Of a stretch of 64,000 nt of DNA, positions 33,327-44,566 are shown piece after piece. Source of the DNA: Sordariomycetes sp. S80-01Y (taxonomy: Eukaryota > Ascomycota > Sordariomycetes); the NCBI GenBank assembly GCA_037042185.1, contig JAXQJY010000020.1:434001-498000 (forward strand), given 5' to 3'. Positions within the stretch are counted from its first letter, which is position 1; each line of letters starts with the position of its first letter. Made by a program: the position numbers and the translations under genes. The notes below the pieces were generated by a model. That model saw only the letters and a program-made list of their open reading frames with translations. It ran no database searches and was not told where the DNA came from.

Positions 33327-34409
33327 TCAAACATCCCCATTGCCTGCCACAAACGGTCCCGTGGCCATGTTCCACATCGCCTCAAAGAGTCCCGGTGCCC
33401 ACTCTAGTACCCCCTCGCCAGCGACTTCCCTCAGCTCCTGCGCGTTCAATGCGGCCTCGTCGATAACGAATCGTCCCAAGCGCACCGCCTTGTCTAAGCC
33501 CGCAGCCAGCTGCCTCCACGACCTGGCTGTCATCTTGGCCATCAGCTCAACCTTCGTGTTATGAGGAAGGGCTATAATCTTGCGCAGGAGCGGCGCAGCA
33601 GAGGGGTAGTCGACTTCAAACCGGTACGTCTCCTGCGGAGTGTCCCTCGGCATCCAACAGTCCCAGTCCTTGTCGATCGGGCAAACGGTGTCCCCGTGGG
33701 CCTCCGGATCAGAATCTACGTCGAAGGTGGTCTCATCCTCGAAGTTGAGGGTTGTCGGATGGTTGTCTTCTTGAGTCTGCGTGGAACTGTCACGAAAAGG
33801 GGGCGGGAGGCGCGAGCGGCCTGGGGGTTGTTGGGTCACCTTTTCGGTATCCGACCAGACATCGGAATGCATTAGGAATTCATATTCGCTATCGCAGTCA
33901 CCCTCTCTATAGTCGTCCTCTGATGAGCCTTGGGAAACTGGTAGTCGGCATCTTTGTCGGGATGAGCTCTTGTCGAGCGTTCGGGAAGATCGGTCGTTGG
34001 TGACGCCTACGTCGAGGGCACTGTGAAGCTGAGGGGCTCGATTCCGACGAAAATGGGTAGTTTCCGGGTCCTGAATAATGCTTTCATCAAGAGGAATGTC
34101 GGTCAGATCCATAGCAAAGTTGTCTACGTCGATCTGGTCTTGCCGCTCCTGAGATGACGGAAGTCGGGCCTCAGCCTGTTGGCGCGCCCGAGCAGCATCA
34201 CGACGGCTTGTCATGTCAACAATAGCAAGTTGGTTCTCTAACTCTGTGACAAATGAGGCTGTCTCATTAAGCTTCTGTCCGAGGTAAGGCTTCGAAGACC
34301 CTTTGCCTTTGCCTATGTCGGCAGAGTCCTGGCCCCTTTCGCGATGAGATTCTTGGCTGCGGTTCGAGAGGCTGTTTTCCCGACGCCGACCGCGGCTGGA
34401 AGACATCAT
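33327..34409 (-). CDS. hypothetical protein, 360 aa
   Basis: Intact single-exon frame. Two adjacent ATGs at 34409 and 34406 are the best starts; the in-frame codons further upstream look untranslated. The protein starts with a Ser/Arg-rich, probably disordered region. A heptad-like stretch around residues 55-85 (TASFVTELENQLAIVD) could form a short coiled coil. An acidic middle follows, and a more ordered C-terminal 120 residues with CPIDKDWDCWMP, a helical segment of Lys/Leu/Ala pattern and several Trp. I do not recognise a family. It converges with the DHAS-type gene, with 288 bp between the 3' ends. Confidence 0.65.
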   Translation of the reverse strand: MMSSSRGRRRENSLSNRSQESHRERGQDSADIGKGKGSSKPYLGQKLNETASFVTELENQLAIVDMTSRRDAARARQQAEARLPSSQERQDQIDVDNFAMDLTDIPLDESIIQDPETTHFRRNRAPQLHSALDVGVTNDRSSRTLDKSSSRQRCRLPVSQGSSEDDYREGDCDSEYEFLMHSDVWSDTEKVTQQPPGRSRLPPPFRDSSTQTQEDNHPTTLNFEDETTFDVDSDPEAHGDTVCPIDKDWDCWMPRDTPQETYRFEVDYPSAAPLLRKIIALPHNTKVELMAKMTARSWRQLAAGLDKAVRLGRFVIDEAALNAQELREVAGEGVLEWAPGLFEAMWNMATGPFVAGNGDV

Positions 34410-35972
34410 TGAATGTTCTGATAGCAAAGATATTCTTGATGAGTCTTTTAAGTCCGGGTTGCTTTGAAGTGACAAGCAATGCTGCAGCGGCCTTATGATG
34501 AGCAGGTTGTGGATGCTCGGTCGCGGAGGTGAAATCTGAAGCTCTCGAGGGTTCCACGCTTCTGAGATTGCTGAGAACTGCATATGAATTCCATCTCGCC
34601 TGTGGATAGGCCTCAAAGTGAATCACGGAAATTTCTCTTCGAACCTTTGTCAACTGTCACTCGCTTGACGGTCCCTCATGGCCTTGAGGGACGTTGAATG
34701 GACGAGGTAGGATTCACCTAGCACAAAACTTCATTGTCGCTCTTCGATCTCTATTAAATACTCTCCGTAGTAAATAATCTCCTGTGCTCAGATGTTCGTC
34801 ATTGATAACTGCAGTGTGCATTCTCTAGGCCAAAGTGACCTTGTAGTGCCCGCACAAAGTCAAAGTCGAAACCTAGGCAACCCACCATCCGTTAGCATAT
34901 GAACCGCTTTTCAAGACGTAAAATGTCTCTTTTATGTATTTGAAGGACTCAAAATCGTTACTTCTAGCATGAAATGGTGATATCGGCCACCTCGGCTGGA
35001 AATAGAGAAGCTCGGCCACACCACCTGCAGGCCACCCCCCATGTACACTGGCAAGAGCACCCGCCCAGGTCGGCTACTTTCTGACATATGCTTTGAGTCC
35101 CACAATTGGCTTTGGGACTTCGCACATGAAAGATCTACTTTACAAAATTTAATGACCCCCAGCGCCTGAGCCCACATATCAACAGTCCGCGCCAGAGCAG
35201 GGAAGCAAGATCTGTATCTCTGCTACGTCCGCTGCTTTCAGTGCCAAATGTTTGGCCCAAACATCCTTTGAGGACCACAAGCAGATTTCTCAACACACGC
35301 GAAAATTGTGGCCTAGGAGTGAATCATAGATGTCGGTCACAAATACTAGAATTGAAGCTGACAAGCTTCCAACTCAAGCTCAAAATCAATCCCTTATTTA
35401 CATAGCTAAGCCCCTTACAAGTATACGCAATTTGTCTATCATACGCGATCTTGCAGCCTGTTCTGTTCTCGAGGACCAACAGATAGGCTACATATCAAGG
35501 ACGACCGTATCTTTGTGCAGGTGTAAACCAGACATCCCATACAGACCGCGTACTTAAGCTCGAGCTTTCACATGCTTGGCAAATCTTATATACTAACGAC
35601 CGTTCCTTGTTCCATCCAAATCAATCGACGGGACTCAATTTTGAGTGAAGACCTTTCAAGATCAACACTTTGGTCAAGCCACAATCATCAGCGATAACAG
35701 CTGGTGAGAATCTTGTCCTGACCGAGACAACCCCTGGAAGTACAGAGCCCCACCCCCGGCTCGTTGAGCAAATCAGCCACACGTGCTCAAGCCACATCCC
35801 ATTAGTTCGCGCGACGCGCCACACCTCGAGAAACTTCAACTGCAGCAATTTCGTCGCATCGCCAGCAGCGTCACTTGACGACAACCACAGCCTCACGATT
35901 CCCTCCTTACGGGTCTCGCCGACAATCATTAGACACGGCTCAATACCGGGACGCGTCTACCACACAACCACA
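34410..35972. other. intergenic, no gene seen
   Basis: 1.5 kb, comparatively AT-rich, between the divergent hypothetical protein and mL40. Frames here are short and unlike any family I know. An open frame in phase with mL40 extends upstream to 35670 but lacks a reason to be translated. Confidence 0.45.
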
Positions 35973-36542
35973 ATGATCTTCTCAACGCTAAGCTGGCTGC
36001 CCAGCCGGCCATCCTTGATCCCGACAGCTCTCCCCAAGACCATCACGCAGCCTTCGTCGATCCTCTCCCGCGCCTTCTCGACGACCAATGCGGCCCAAGC
36101 GAAGAAGAAGGCAGCCGCCGCCGCCGCCCCGGCCGACGCCAGCAAAGCCCGCAAGAAGCGCAGCCAGGTCGTCCGCTCCGAGCACTACGCCAAGGTCAGC
36201 ATCCTAAAGCAGAACCTCTTCGCGCCGGCACCTCCGCCCCTGCGCATGGCGCGTCTGCGTCACCTCCGCCACTGGACGATTCACAGAGCCTGGCTGCTGT
36301 TCCGTCGGCAGCAGAGGGAGGCGATGGAGAAGGAGAGGATGAGGATGCACGCGGGCATGTACAACGCCTGCGAGGAGCTGAGGAAGAGCGTCGGGCCGGG
36401 AAACAAGGGCGAGGGCTATCTGTATAGGGTTGCGATGGAGAAGAAGGGAGTCTGGGGGACGGACGCGGTGCCCATTGAGTACGCGAGATTGCAGACGGAG
36501 TATCCAGGCGAGACTCCATGGAACCACGACTGGAAGAGGTAG
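35973..36542 (+). CDS. MRPL28: mitochondrial large-subunit ribosomal protein mL40 (MRPL28)
   Basis: Single-exon 189-aa protein of the fungal mitochondrial 54S subunit. The N-terminus is a mitochondrial presequence rich in Ser/Thr/Arg (SRAFSTTNAAQAKKK). A basic Ala/Lys linker and a conserved helical body follow, with VVRSEHYAKVSILKQNLF, RHWTIHRAWLLFRRQ and EYARLQTEYPGETPWNHDW near the end. This pattern matches Neurospora/yeast MRPL28-type proteins (mL40 in the unified nomenclature). The ATG at 35973 gives the presequence; an upstream in-frame ATG would add about 100 unrelated residues. Housekeeping role in mitochondrial translation. Confidence 0.85.
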   Translation: MIFSTLSWLPSRPSLIPTALPKTITQPSSILSRAFSTTNAAQAKKKAAAAAAPADASKARKKRSQVVRSEHYAKVSILKQNLFAPAPPPLRMARLRHLRHWTIHRAWLLFRRQQREAMEKERMRMHAGMYNACEELRKSVGPGNKGEGYLYRVAMEKKGVWGTDAVPIEYARLQTEYPGETPWNHDWKR

Positions 36543-37184
36543 GGGCGAGGCTTGTACGCATATTATCGGGGCCTGTAGATACACTGTGCCATATCTCTTT
36601 TGTTTGTGGCATTAGGATTCAATGGCATTTCCGGGTTGAAAGTTTTATTACGACGAGCAGATGACTGTCCCAATCTTCAACATGAAAGTGCAGCTTCACG
36701 GAATGCAGGTGAACAAAACCAAGAGAGCTCATGCAAAATCAGGCCCTGCTACTAGTGTTAATAGCTCAACTCTACTCATTATGCTTCCGACTCCTAAGCC
36801 CAACACTGCCCAGTCTCCCGCTCTTCGCCATTTTCCCTGCCTTGCCCAGTGTGAGCTCCTATGCACAGACGATGTCTATGCTACCCATGATATTAATACA
36901 ACCAACGACAGGAAATCCAAAGTAATGGACGAGAAGCGGCCGAGTATGCAAATATGCAACATCCCCTGGAGGTGTGACCGCGAGTAGGAAACGAATGCAG
37001 AAGGGACGCTCGCCAGAAGAAACCCGAAACGGCAGATATGCGTGGAAAGGTCGCGTTCATATATAGCCTGTTAGATGGCACCCGGGCTGACGGTGTTAAA
37101 TCTGTGGTAGGTGTTTTTGTACGCCGAGATGTACCGCTGATGCCGAAATGTATAGAGGGGCTCGAGGAGCAGAAAGTTCGTCGC
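36543..37184. other. intergenic between convergent mL40 and Rho2
   Basis: 642 bp between the 3' ends of mL40 (+) and Rho2 (-). No gene was seen. A 108-codon plus-strand frame here has no protein-like features. Confidence 0.45.
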
Positions 37185-38006
37185 TCATAGCACGACGCAG
37201 CAGCCGCTGCTTTCACCCTTCTCGAACGTTAAGAGGGCCGCCCGAGTCGCAGCCTCGAAAACGTCGTCCACGCCTTCACCGCTCAGACTGGAGCACTCGA
37301 GGTAACGCTTGGCGTTGACCTCGCGTGCTGCGTGTTCTCCATCGCTCGGGCTGACGAATCTGAGGCTCTTCTTGCGCATCTCTTCGACGGCTACGGGGTC
37401 CTCGCGGAGATCCTTCTTCAGACCGACAAGGATGATGGGCACGCCGGGGCAGAGGCGGTTGGCCTCTTCGATCCACTGGTTGTGTCAGCCCAGCCCCAAG
37501 TGACAGAAACAGGACATCCTACCTTGTGCTTAACATTGTCCAGGGAATCTGGAGATTCAATCGAGAAGCCTATTAGGATAACGTGGGCTTTCGAGTATGC
37601 CAGCGGTCGTAAGCGCTCGTAGTCTTCCTGTCCAGCTGTATCCCACAGTGCAAGCTGCACGGATTTCCCGTCCACTCTGCAGTCGGTCACGTAGTTCTCG
37701 AATACCGTCGGGATCTACGTCGTTAGTCCGGGCAGGCGGTCGCCAAGTCGGTGGCACTCACGTAATGCTGCAAAGGGTCAGCGCAATGTAGATTGTCATT
37801 GTCAAGGAGAACGTACTGTTGGAAAGTATCCTAGTGTGAAAACACTCAGCAGACTGGTCTTACCGCAGGCTCCGTCACCGATGATGACCAGTTTCCTGCA
37901 TCCCGTCAGCAATCGCTCTCTTGATACGCTGCCCGTTGCTGAGCACTCGGACGACTAGTTGGTGGGCATACCTCCGGATGACATTTTGGGGATTTGCGCT
38001 CGCCAT
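37185..38006 (-). CDS. rho2: Rho-family small GTPase, Rho2 type
   Basis: Predicted 200-aa GTPase, complement(join(37185..37475,37523..37714,37762..37767,37817..37895,37972..38006)). The third exon is only six bases (His-Tyr) and restores the switch I region [13 protein letters not shown]. The P-loop is GDGACGKT (residues 18-25), then [14 protein letters not shown] (switch II), a Rho insert region, the guanine-binding LKKDL and [14 protein letters not shown]. The C-terminal SGCCVVL is a CAAX box predicted to be geranylgeranylated, with a neighbouring Cys for palmitoylation. The starting ATG at 38006, not the one at 37995, keeps the first junction in frame ([12 protein letters not shown]). It acts at the plasma membrane in cell-wall integrity and polarity. 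Rho2 rather than Rho1 is inferred from [13 protein letters not shown] and the tail. Confidence 0.92.
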
Positions 38007-41000
38007 GGCAAATGACAAGATCGATTGACTTTGTGACGGCGTCTGGCCTCGGTCTGAGTCGAGTCGTGACGTTGGACCCCTATGATCGAATTCGACGGTA
38101 ACGGGTTGTTGACTGTCGGCGCTCCAATGCGGGCCAAAAGAAGCGGCAATGTGCCTTGCTGCCCAGAAGTGCACTCCTCAAGGAGGCCTCTCCTATTCCC
38201 AATCGTAATCGGATTCGTTTTGAGGCCGCTCTGTCGGGGTCGGCGGCGCGTTGGAGACTGCGACACGTCGGGCTGTCGAATTGAAATCAGGAATAGCCCT
38301 ACGGGGTCGGCAGGCAGCGGCTAGAACACGGTAGACTCCTTTTCGGTCAGACTGGGCTCCGATGGGGCTATTGTTGAGCTGAGGCGGACGGTGGGACGGA
38401 CGGGGGGAAGAGAATGTCGGCGCAGGGAGGGTAGGGATCAATCGGATCAGTTTAGGACCTTCTGGTGGGAATACGAGGCGCGCTGGAGCTGAAAGGACTT
38501 TTAGTCACGGTGGCCGTCGGGAGCTGCAGGTCGAGGGAAAAGGGCCGTCGGCGGGGAGAAGAGAAGTGACAGAGGGAGGATAAGGGGCAAAGGTGTATGC
38601 AGACGCTGTTGCGGCGGTTCGTCGCTGCGCTTTTGTCGGTGCCAGTGCGGTGGTGCTGCTGCTGGAGACGGTCACGGCTTGTTGGAGAACCGGATGGAGG
38701 CCTGAAGCCGGCGGTGCGCAGACGTGCGTCACTGTTAGTGCCAGCAATGCCTCGGGGCTAAGCATGCACCAGAAACGGGGGCGTTGCTAACAGTTGAAGA
38801 AGGTGAATCGGCAGAGTGCTGAGCAGATTTTGGAATTGGAAGAACAACAAACAGATCTGAGTAAAGAGGAACCGTTGTTTAGTAGGGCCCGTCCAACACC
38901 AAGACCAGCATGGCAGCAAACTCAGCAAGCAGAGGGGACTTCCCGTGGACAATAAGCCCGAGTCTCACACACGGCGCTAAGGCTTTCGGCTACGCCACAT
39001 GTAAGGTCAGCTTGGCGGCTCTTCCGCGGCCAATACACTTGGTTTCTCTTGTGTGCTTTGTAGAATGAACATGCAAGAGAACCACAAGCTCACAATGGTT
39101 TGGGAATGACTGATGACAGTGAAGTGGTCGTCCAAGGTGCATCTTCCCGTTGCTCCTACACGAACAAGGCGGCTCAAAAGCAGGGTAACATCAGCGCAAT
39201 CCGCACCGTTCACCTCGGTTTCATACGAGGAGAAAACAACTACCACAAAAACTGCTAGTAAAAAACTAGCTATATCTAGCCAATCCATGGAATGTGCGGG
39301 CTCTCGGGTTCAAGAAATGAGAGACTCGCTGCTTTACTATCCGCCGCTGGCTTCAATGTGCACTGCCCTAGGGTAGCCTTCAGCAACGAAATGGCCCAAG
39401 TATCTCATCCTCTCTTGACTGCGTTGCTGAGAGCTGACCTTTGCTGCGAAAGTACCTTTGAGCTCGGAGTTTCCTCACTGAAAGATCGATCAATGGTCAG
39501 AAATTCTCTGCCTACGAATAACGCCGTTGGTGCGTTAAAGACATGCCAGTCTCAGTGTCCAATGACGCATAGTGCTATATTTGGCGTCCCGACCCATCGC
39601 AGCGCGCAACGGCGTTAAAGTTTATTAAACCTTGACTGAGACCAGCCCATGGGCTTCTCTAGACCAGCCGCTGTCAACCGACGTGTCGGGATTCACGTGC
39701 CGTGGCTGTGAGGAACGCTTCAAAGGTTCAGGTACCTAGCGTGGCACTTGTCGGGAGCCACCACTCGCTGAAGCGGTCGAATTGGGTTCCTGCTCTTAGG
39801 CCCCGCGAAGCAGGAGACTAGACCTTTTGAACACAACTGATCACCATCTGACCAAGGCTGTCATGTCGTCACAGTATTTGTCCCCAAGTGGGTGGTGGTG
39901 TCTCGGCCCAGGCTGCGCAGCGAATTTATGAAGCTACGATGGTCAGGACACAACAGTTCTCCCGTGTAAAGCTGAACCTTTCCCGGTGAAAGCTGTCGCT
40001 CTCAAAGTCAATTAGAGCGCTGAACTTGGAGCTGCTGAGCTCAGCTGTGGCGCAAGTAATCGGGGTGCCCATGATCTCAGCGGCCGCCACACTCCTAAGT
40101 CTCGAGGGACTGTGCGATGATCGACCGTACTACTCGAAACAAGTCGGATTCAGGTACGGGATGCAGCGATGTCCTGAGCTGTCCAGGAGTTTGCTCAAAC
40201 TCAATGAGCCGAGTGAAGTCGTTGGCTGAGTGGCGAACCGCACGCGTGAACTCATCAAGGTGCACATAGTACAACCATGAGCAAGCGCTTGTCCAGAAGA
40301 GTGTTGGGGCCGAACGTGGTATCACCAAGACGGAAGCACAAGTAACAAGGGAAAAAAACAGCCCAAGCCTTCACCAGCGAAGTCAAATCTCAGATGAGGA
40401 CCTCAGGGTCGAATTGTTGTCTGGATTGAGAAATCGATGTTGTAGATGCTGCTGCCTCAGGCAACAAAGCATGGCCCCATCACCCAGCAGACGGCTGACA
40501 GAAATGATTTTGCTTATTCCGGGTGCAGAAGCGGTTTTCTTGAACAAGTATTTCTGTCTGCAGATGTGGCCTGTGACGCATACAATCACGTGAGAACTGC
40601 AGGCACTGACGCCCCACCCACCCCATCGCCAGTGACGGCGCTCTTTTGCTGCCCGAAAGTACCATTCAGGCGTGGAAACAGCGGGAAGTGACTTCCATTG
40701 GTTTCCAATCAGTGCAGTTCGTCAATCTCAACCTCCAACGAGCCGACATCAACACCACCACCTCCCACTACGAACACCGACGCCTGCCTGCGCCCACCGA
40801 CAGCCAAGACGATAGCGATAGATCCGGCTCTGGCGCTCCTGTGCTGGCCCTCCGATCGCTGGCCTTGTGCCCCCTCTTCTGGCGTCATTAGTGAGTGGCC
40901 TCGTCCCTGCATCGCCATGTTTCCCCGTCCCTCACTTCGATGAGCTGCCCTCTCGACCCGCTCCGATGCTGATGACCGCCCTCTAGACGAACCACTCGAT

Positions 41001-41065
41001 AGGCGAAACGCGGCGCGCAACCTCTCTTCATGCTTCCGGCTGCCCGAACCTCGTAAGACCACGCG
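38007..41065. other. long intergenic region, no gene seen
   Basis: Three kilobases between the divergent Rho2 and Nst1 genes. No spliced or intact frame with family resemblance was found. A stretch at 39580-39640 shows a partial resemblance to the inverted repeat at 30.1 kb. The last few hundred bases before 41066 probably hold the Nst1 5' UTR. Confidence 0.5.
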
Positions 41066-44000
41066 ATGCCGGCCAACCATCAGAAACCGGCCAACCAACC
41101 GCCGGCATCACCTCGAAACGCCAAGTACACCAACAAGGACGGCTCCAAGTTCATCACCGTGCCGAAGGGCGCGTCCGACTCCTCACAGCCTTCCACGCCC
41201 ACCGCTTCCAAGACCACATTTGCACCGACCGAGCCACTTGCCTCTCCGGAGCCGGCGCCGGCGCCAGCGCCAGCACCAGCAGTGAATCGCAAGAAGCAGA
41301 AGCGGAGGCAAAAGGCGGCCGCGAAGGCAGCGGCTGAGCAGGCGCAGAACGGACACATCCCACAAGCTCCACCGGCAGCCGACGACTACGATGAGGTGAA
41401 CAGCGAGGATGAGGAATACGAGTACGTTCACGAACCAGAGCTGACAAACGGGCACCCAACGCCCGATTCGAGCTCGAAGAAGAGCAAGAAAAAGAAGAAG
41501 AAGAAGAACGCTTCATCGGATCCCGGACCACCACCGCCTCATCACCCTCCTCCACACGCCATGGCACCAGGGAGCGCGGGCATGTCCCGCGATAAAATCT
41601 GGAGCACCAGCAACCAGGAAGAGCGGGAGCGGATAAAGGAGTTCTGGCTCGGTCTCGGGGAGGAAGAGCGCAAGTCTCTGGTCAAGGTGGAAAAGGATGC
41701 CGTCCTCAAGAAGATGAAGGAGCAGCAGAAGCACACATGCAGCTGCACGGTCTGTGGACGAAAGCGAACCGCTATAGAGGAAGAGCTCGAAGGACTTTAC
41801 GACGCTTATTACCTTGAGCTGGAGCAGTTCGCCAACCAAGGAGAGGGGCCACCCATGCTCCCGCCGCGCGACTTCTCGACGCCATTCCGTTCACCTTATC
41901 CGCCGCAACCGCCATCGCGAGGCCGCATAGTCGAGCATGTCGGAGATGACGAGGAGGAGGAGGAGGAGGTTTACAGCGATGACGAAGTCGACGAGGAGGA
42001 GTACGAGTATAGCGACGACGAACCTCCTTCGGAGCCGGCATACCACCCCCACGAGCGCGACGTTACAGACTTCCTGACGTTCGGCAACAGCCTACAAGTC
42101 AAGGGTACGCAGCTTCTTCATACACTACTCCGTCAGTATGGTAACATGGACTTAGGCGGCATACTCACCGTGGCGGATGACCTACTAAAGAACGACGGCA
42201 AACGCTTCATCGAGATGATGGAGCAGCTGGCCGAGCGACGGATGGCACGGGAAGAAGATGCGCGTGAGCACTTCTCTCGCGGCTACGGTCATTCCAACGG
42301 CTCCTACTCCGCACCTCACAACCATCCTCCTCCAGAAGACGACTACGACGAGGAGGAGGAGGACGAGGAAGAAGACTACGATGATAGTCAGGACGAGGAG
42401 TACGACGAAGAAGAGGTATACTCAAACCCATCTGTGATGCCGTCTAGGTCCCATACTGAGTGTTGCTGCCAGGACGTCATGACCGAGGAACAGCGGATGG
42501 AGGAAGGACGGAGGATGTTCCAAATCTTCGCCGCCCGAATGTTCGAACAACGAGTGCTCTCTGCGTACAAGGAAAAAGTCGCGAAGGAGCGGCAGGCCAA
42601 GCTTCTTGAAGAGCTCGAGGAGGAAGACCGCCGAGAAGACCAGCAGAAGGCGCGCAAGGCCAAGAACGCCGCTAAGAAGAAGGAAAAGGCCGCAGAGAAG
42701 AAGAAGGCTTTAGCTGAGGAGAAGGCGCGCAGGGAGGCCGAGAAGGCAGCCGAAGAAGCGGCGCGTCTCGAGGCTGAACAGCAACGAGCTGCCGAACAGC
42801 GCCGGAAAGCCGAGGAGAAGCGCAAGCAGAAGGAACTTCAAAAGAAGGCCGAGGAAGAGGCGCGCCTGAAGAAGGAAGCTGACCGGCAGCGGCGAATCCA
42901 CGAGCAACGCGAGAAGCAGGCTGAACAGGAGCGCAAAGCACGTGAAGCCAAGGATCGCGAGAAGAAGCTCAAGGAGGAGCAGAAGATCAAGGAGAGGGAA
43001 CTCCGCGAGCAAAAAGAGCGCGAAGCTCTTGAGCGGAAGGAGAAGCAGGAGCGGGACAAGCGGGAAAAGGAGGCCAGGGCCGCCAAAGCCCAGAAGGAGG
43101 CTCAGGAGGCCAAGGAAGCTCGCGAGAAGGCAAAGGAGGAGAGGGCGAAAGACGACGCCCATAAAGCTGCGGCAGCGCCAGTTCAGCCATCTCCACCAGC
43201 AAAACGAGGGCAGGCCCCGATCACCGTCCCGATCATGCCTCAGCATCCTACAAACCCGGTCAACTACGCCTCGCCAAAGATTTCTGTTGCTACCCCGATC
43301 ATGTCCAAGCTGCCAACGCCGATGCGCGCAAGGACACTTTCGCAGCAGCAAGGCGATAGTGCTTCGGCATCGCAGCCCGGTTCTATTCCTAGCCAGGAGG
43401 CATCACCTCACCCAGAGTCGAACTCACAGACCAGCCCCAGGCCGATCGGTCAGCAGCGGAAGGAGAGTGGGAGTGCAGCCGGCTCGTTCCCGAATCCCAC
43501 ACATACTTCATCTCCAGCAAGTGGCATGTCAGGACACCCAACGCCTGTCAACTTCCCTCCCCCTGGAATGGCACCACCGCCAGGTTTCGGGAGTCATCCT
43601 CCGCCTGGATTCCCAGGTCAGCCAATGATGCCACCAGGGTTTCGACCTCCGGGTATGATGCCACCGCCTGGCATGAACGGACCCGGCGGGCGTGTCTTCT
43701 CCCCGGGGCCGATGCCTCCGCCAGGCTTTGCACCGGATCACTTCCCACCAGCGCAAAACTTCCCCTTGGCGAAAGAAGGTCCACTCCCTCATGCTCATCA
43801 GCGCCAAGGTTCGGCGAGCTTCGACGCCCCTGGCGCCACACCCGCACAGCCCATCGGACGCCCTGCGCCAATTGGTCGACCAGGCAGCATCAACCATCGC
43901 AGCCAAGGCGACAAAGAGGACGATACCCAACATCTTGGAAGTCGAGCTCTGCTGGAGGACGATGAGCCCATCGAGGCTGATGTTAACCCCGGTAGCTACC

Positions 44001-44566
44001 GTACGCAACCACCAGGACCCAGACCGAGCGGATTCGGAACAAGTCCTTTCGGCGTCGACACGGGCTTCAACCTGGCTCATAACCCATGGGGGCCGTCGCC
44101 TGGAGGGCCTGCGAGCTTTGGACCACCAGGCTTCCCGGCACCACCCACCCAGCCGACGTGGGGAGCTGCACCAGCTATGTCTCCGGCTTTCGGCATGGCC
44201 TCTCCAACCCCTGGCTTCAGCCCTATCCGACCGCCAGGGGGCGGTCTCTTTGGCCTCCGGGCATTGGTATGCCATGCCTGCCGCGAGCTGGCTAGTGCCG
44301 GACCTCCTGACGCCGAAGGATTCGTGGATGTGCCAACGCTGAAGCGACGCATCGAAGACCGTCAAGGGGCGCCGGTTGATATCGACCTGTCCATCCTCTT
44401 TGACACCGAAGGCAATGCTTCCAACGGCGGCGGCACCTTCGAGACAAAGGAGGTCAGAGGGACAGAGTTTGTACGCTGGAGTCCTGAAGGGGACGGCTTC
44501 TCGCAGCCGCGGAGCGTCGGGGCGCCGGGCCAGATAGGCAGTCCCGCCGCCGTGAGGGGGATGTAG
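41066..44566 (+). CDS. nst1: Nst1-type stress-response protein
   Basis: Single-exon 1166-aa protein of the fungal NST1 family (salt-tolerance and stress response; cytoplasmic, P-body associated in yeast). It starts with a Pro/Ser-rich tail and a Lys-rich tract (KSKKKKKKK). The conserved DKIWSTSNQEERERIKEFWLGLGEEERKSLVKVEKDAVLKKMKEQQKHTCSCTVCGRKR block follows in segments at about residues 175-235. Then come acidic Glu/Asp runs, a VTDFLTFGNSLQVKGTQLL segment, CCCQDVMTEEQRMEEGRRMF and a long charged coiled coil (about residues 490-700, Glu/Lys/Arg/Ala). The C-terminal third is rich in PPG/PPPG repeats. Length is normal for filamentous fungi. The ATG at 41066 is followed by typical N-terminal sequence. 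Confidence 0.92.
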   Translation: MPANHQKPANQPPASPRNAKYTNKDGSKFITVPKGASDSSQPSTPTASKTTFAPTEPLASPEPAPAPAPAPAVNRKKQKRRQKAAAKAAAEQAQNGHIPQAPPAADDYDEVNSEDEEYEYVHEPELTNGHPTPDSSSKKSKKKKKKKNASSDPGPPPPHHPPPHAMAPGSAGMSRDKIWSTSNQEERERIKEFWLGLGEEERKSLVKVEKDAVLKKMKEQQKHTCSCTVCGRKRTAIEEELEGLYDAYYLELEQFANQGEGPPMLPPRDFSTPFRSPYPPQPPSRGRIVEHVGDDEEEEEEVYSDDEVDEEEYEYSDDEPPSEPAYHPHERDVTDFLTFGNSLQVKGTQLLHTLLRQYGNMDLGGILTVADDLLKNDGKRFIEMMEQLAERRMAREEDAREHFSRGYGHSNGSYSAPHNHPPPEDDYDEEEEDEEEDYDDSQDEEYDEEEVYSNPSVMPSRSHTECCCQDVMTEEQRMEEGRRMFQIFAARMFEQRVLSAYKEKVAKERQAKLLEELEEEDRREDQQKARKAKNAAKKKEKAAEKKKALAEEKARREAEKAAEEAARLEAEQQRAAEQRRKAEEKRKQKELQKKAEEEARLKKEADRQRRIHEQREKQAEQERKAREAKDREKKLKEEQKIKERELREQKEREALERKEKQERDKREKEARAAKAQKEAQEAKEAREKAKEERAKDDAHKAAAAPVQPSPPAKRGQAPITVPIMPQHPTNPVNYASPKISVATPIMSKLPTPMRARTLSQQQGDSASASQPGSIPSQEASPHPESNSQTSPRPIGQQRKESGSAAGSFPNPTHTSSPASGMSGHPTPVNFPPPGMAPPPGFGSHPPPGFPGQPMMPPGFRPPGMMPPPGMNGPGGRVFSPGPMPPPGFAPDHFPPAQNFPLAKEGPLPHAHQRQGSASFDAPGATPAQPIGRPAPIGRPGSINHRSQGDKEDDTQHLGSRALLEDDEPIEADVNPGSYRTQPPGPRPSGFGTSPFGVDTGFNLAHNPWGPSPGGPASFGPPGFPAPPTQPTWGAAPAMSPAFGMASPTPGFSPIRPPGGGLFGLRALVCHACRELASAGPPDAEGFVDVPTLKRRIEDRQGAPVDIDLSILFDTEGNASNGGGTFETKEVRGTEFVRWSPEGDGFSQPRSVGAPGQIGSPAAVRGM

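Noticed and set aside
35670-35972. N-terminal extension of the mL40 frame
   Set aside because: The downstream ATG gives a proper mitochondrial presequence; the upstream part is Ser/His-rich without features.
41080-41358. Long Ala/Gly-rich antisense frame at the nst1 start
   Set aside because: It is created by Pro/Ala-rich codons on the real strand.
42388-43351. Long minus-strand Ser/Leu-rich frames opposite nst1
   Set aside because: They are shadows of the Glu/Lys/Arg-rich coiled-coil codons of nst1.
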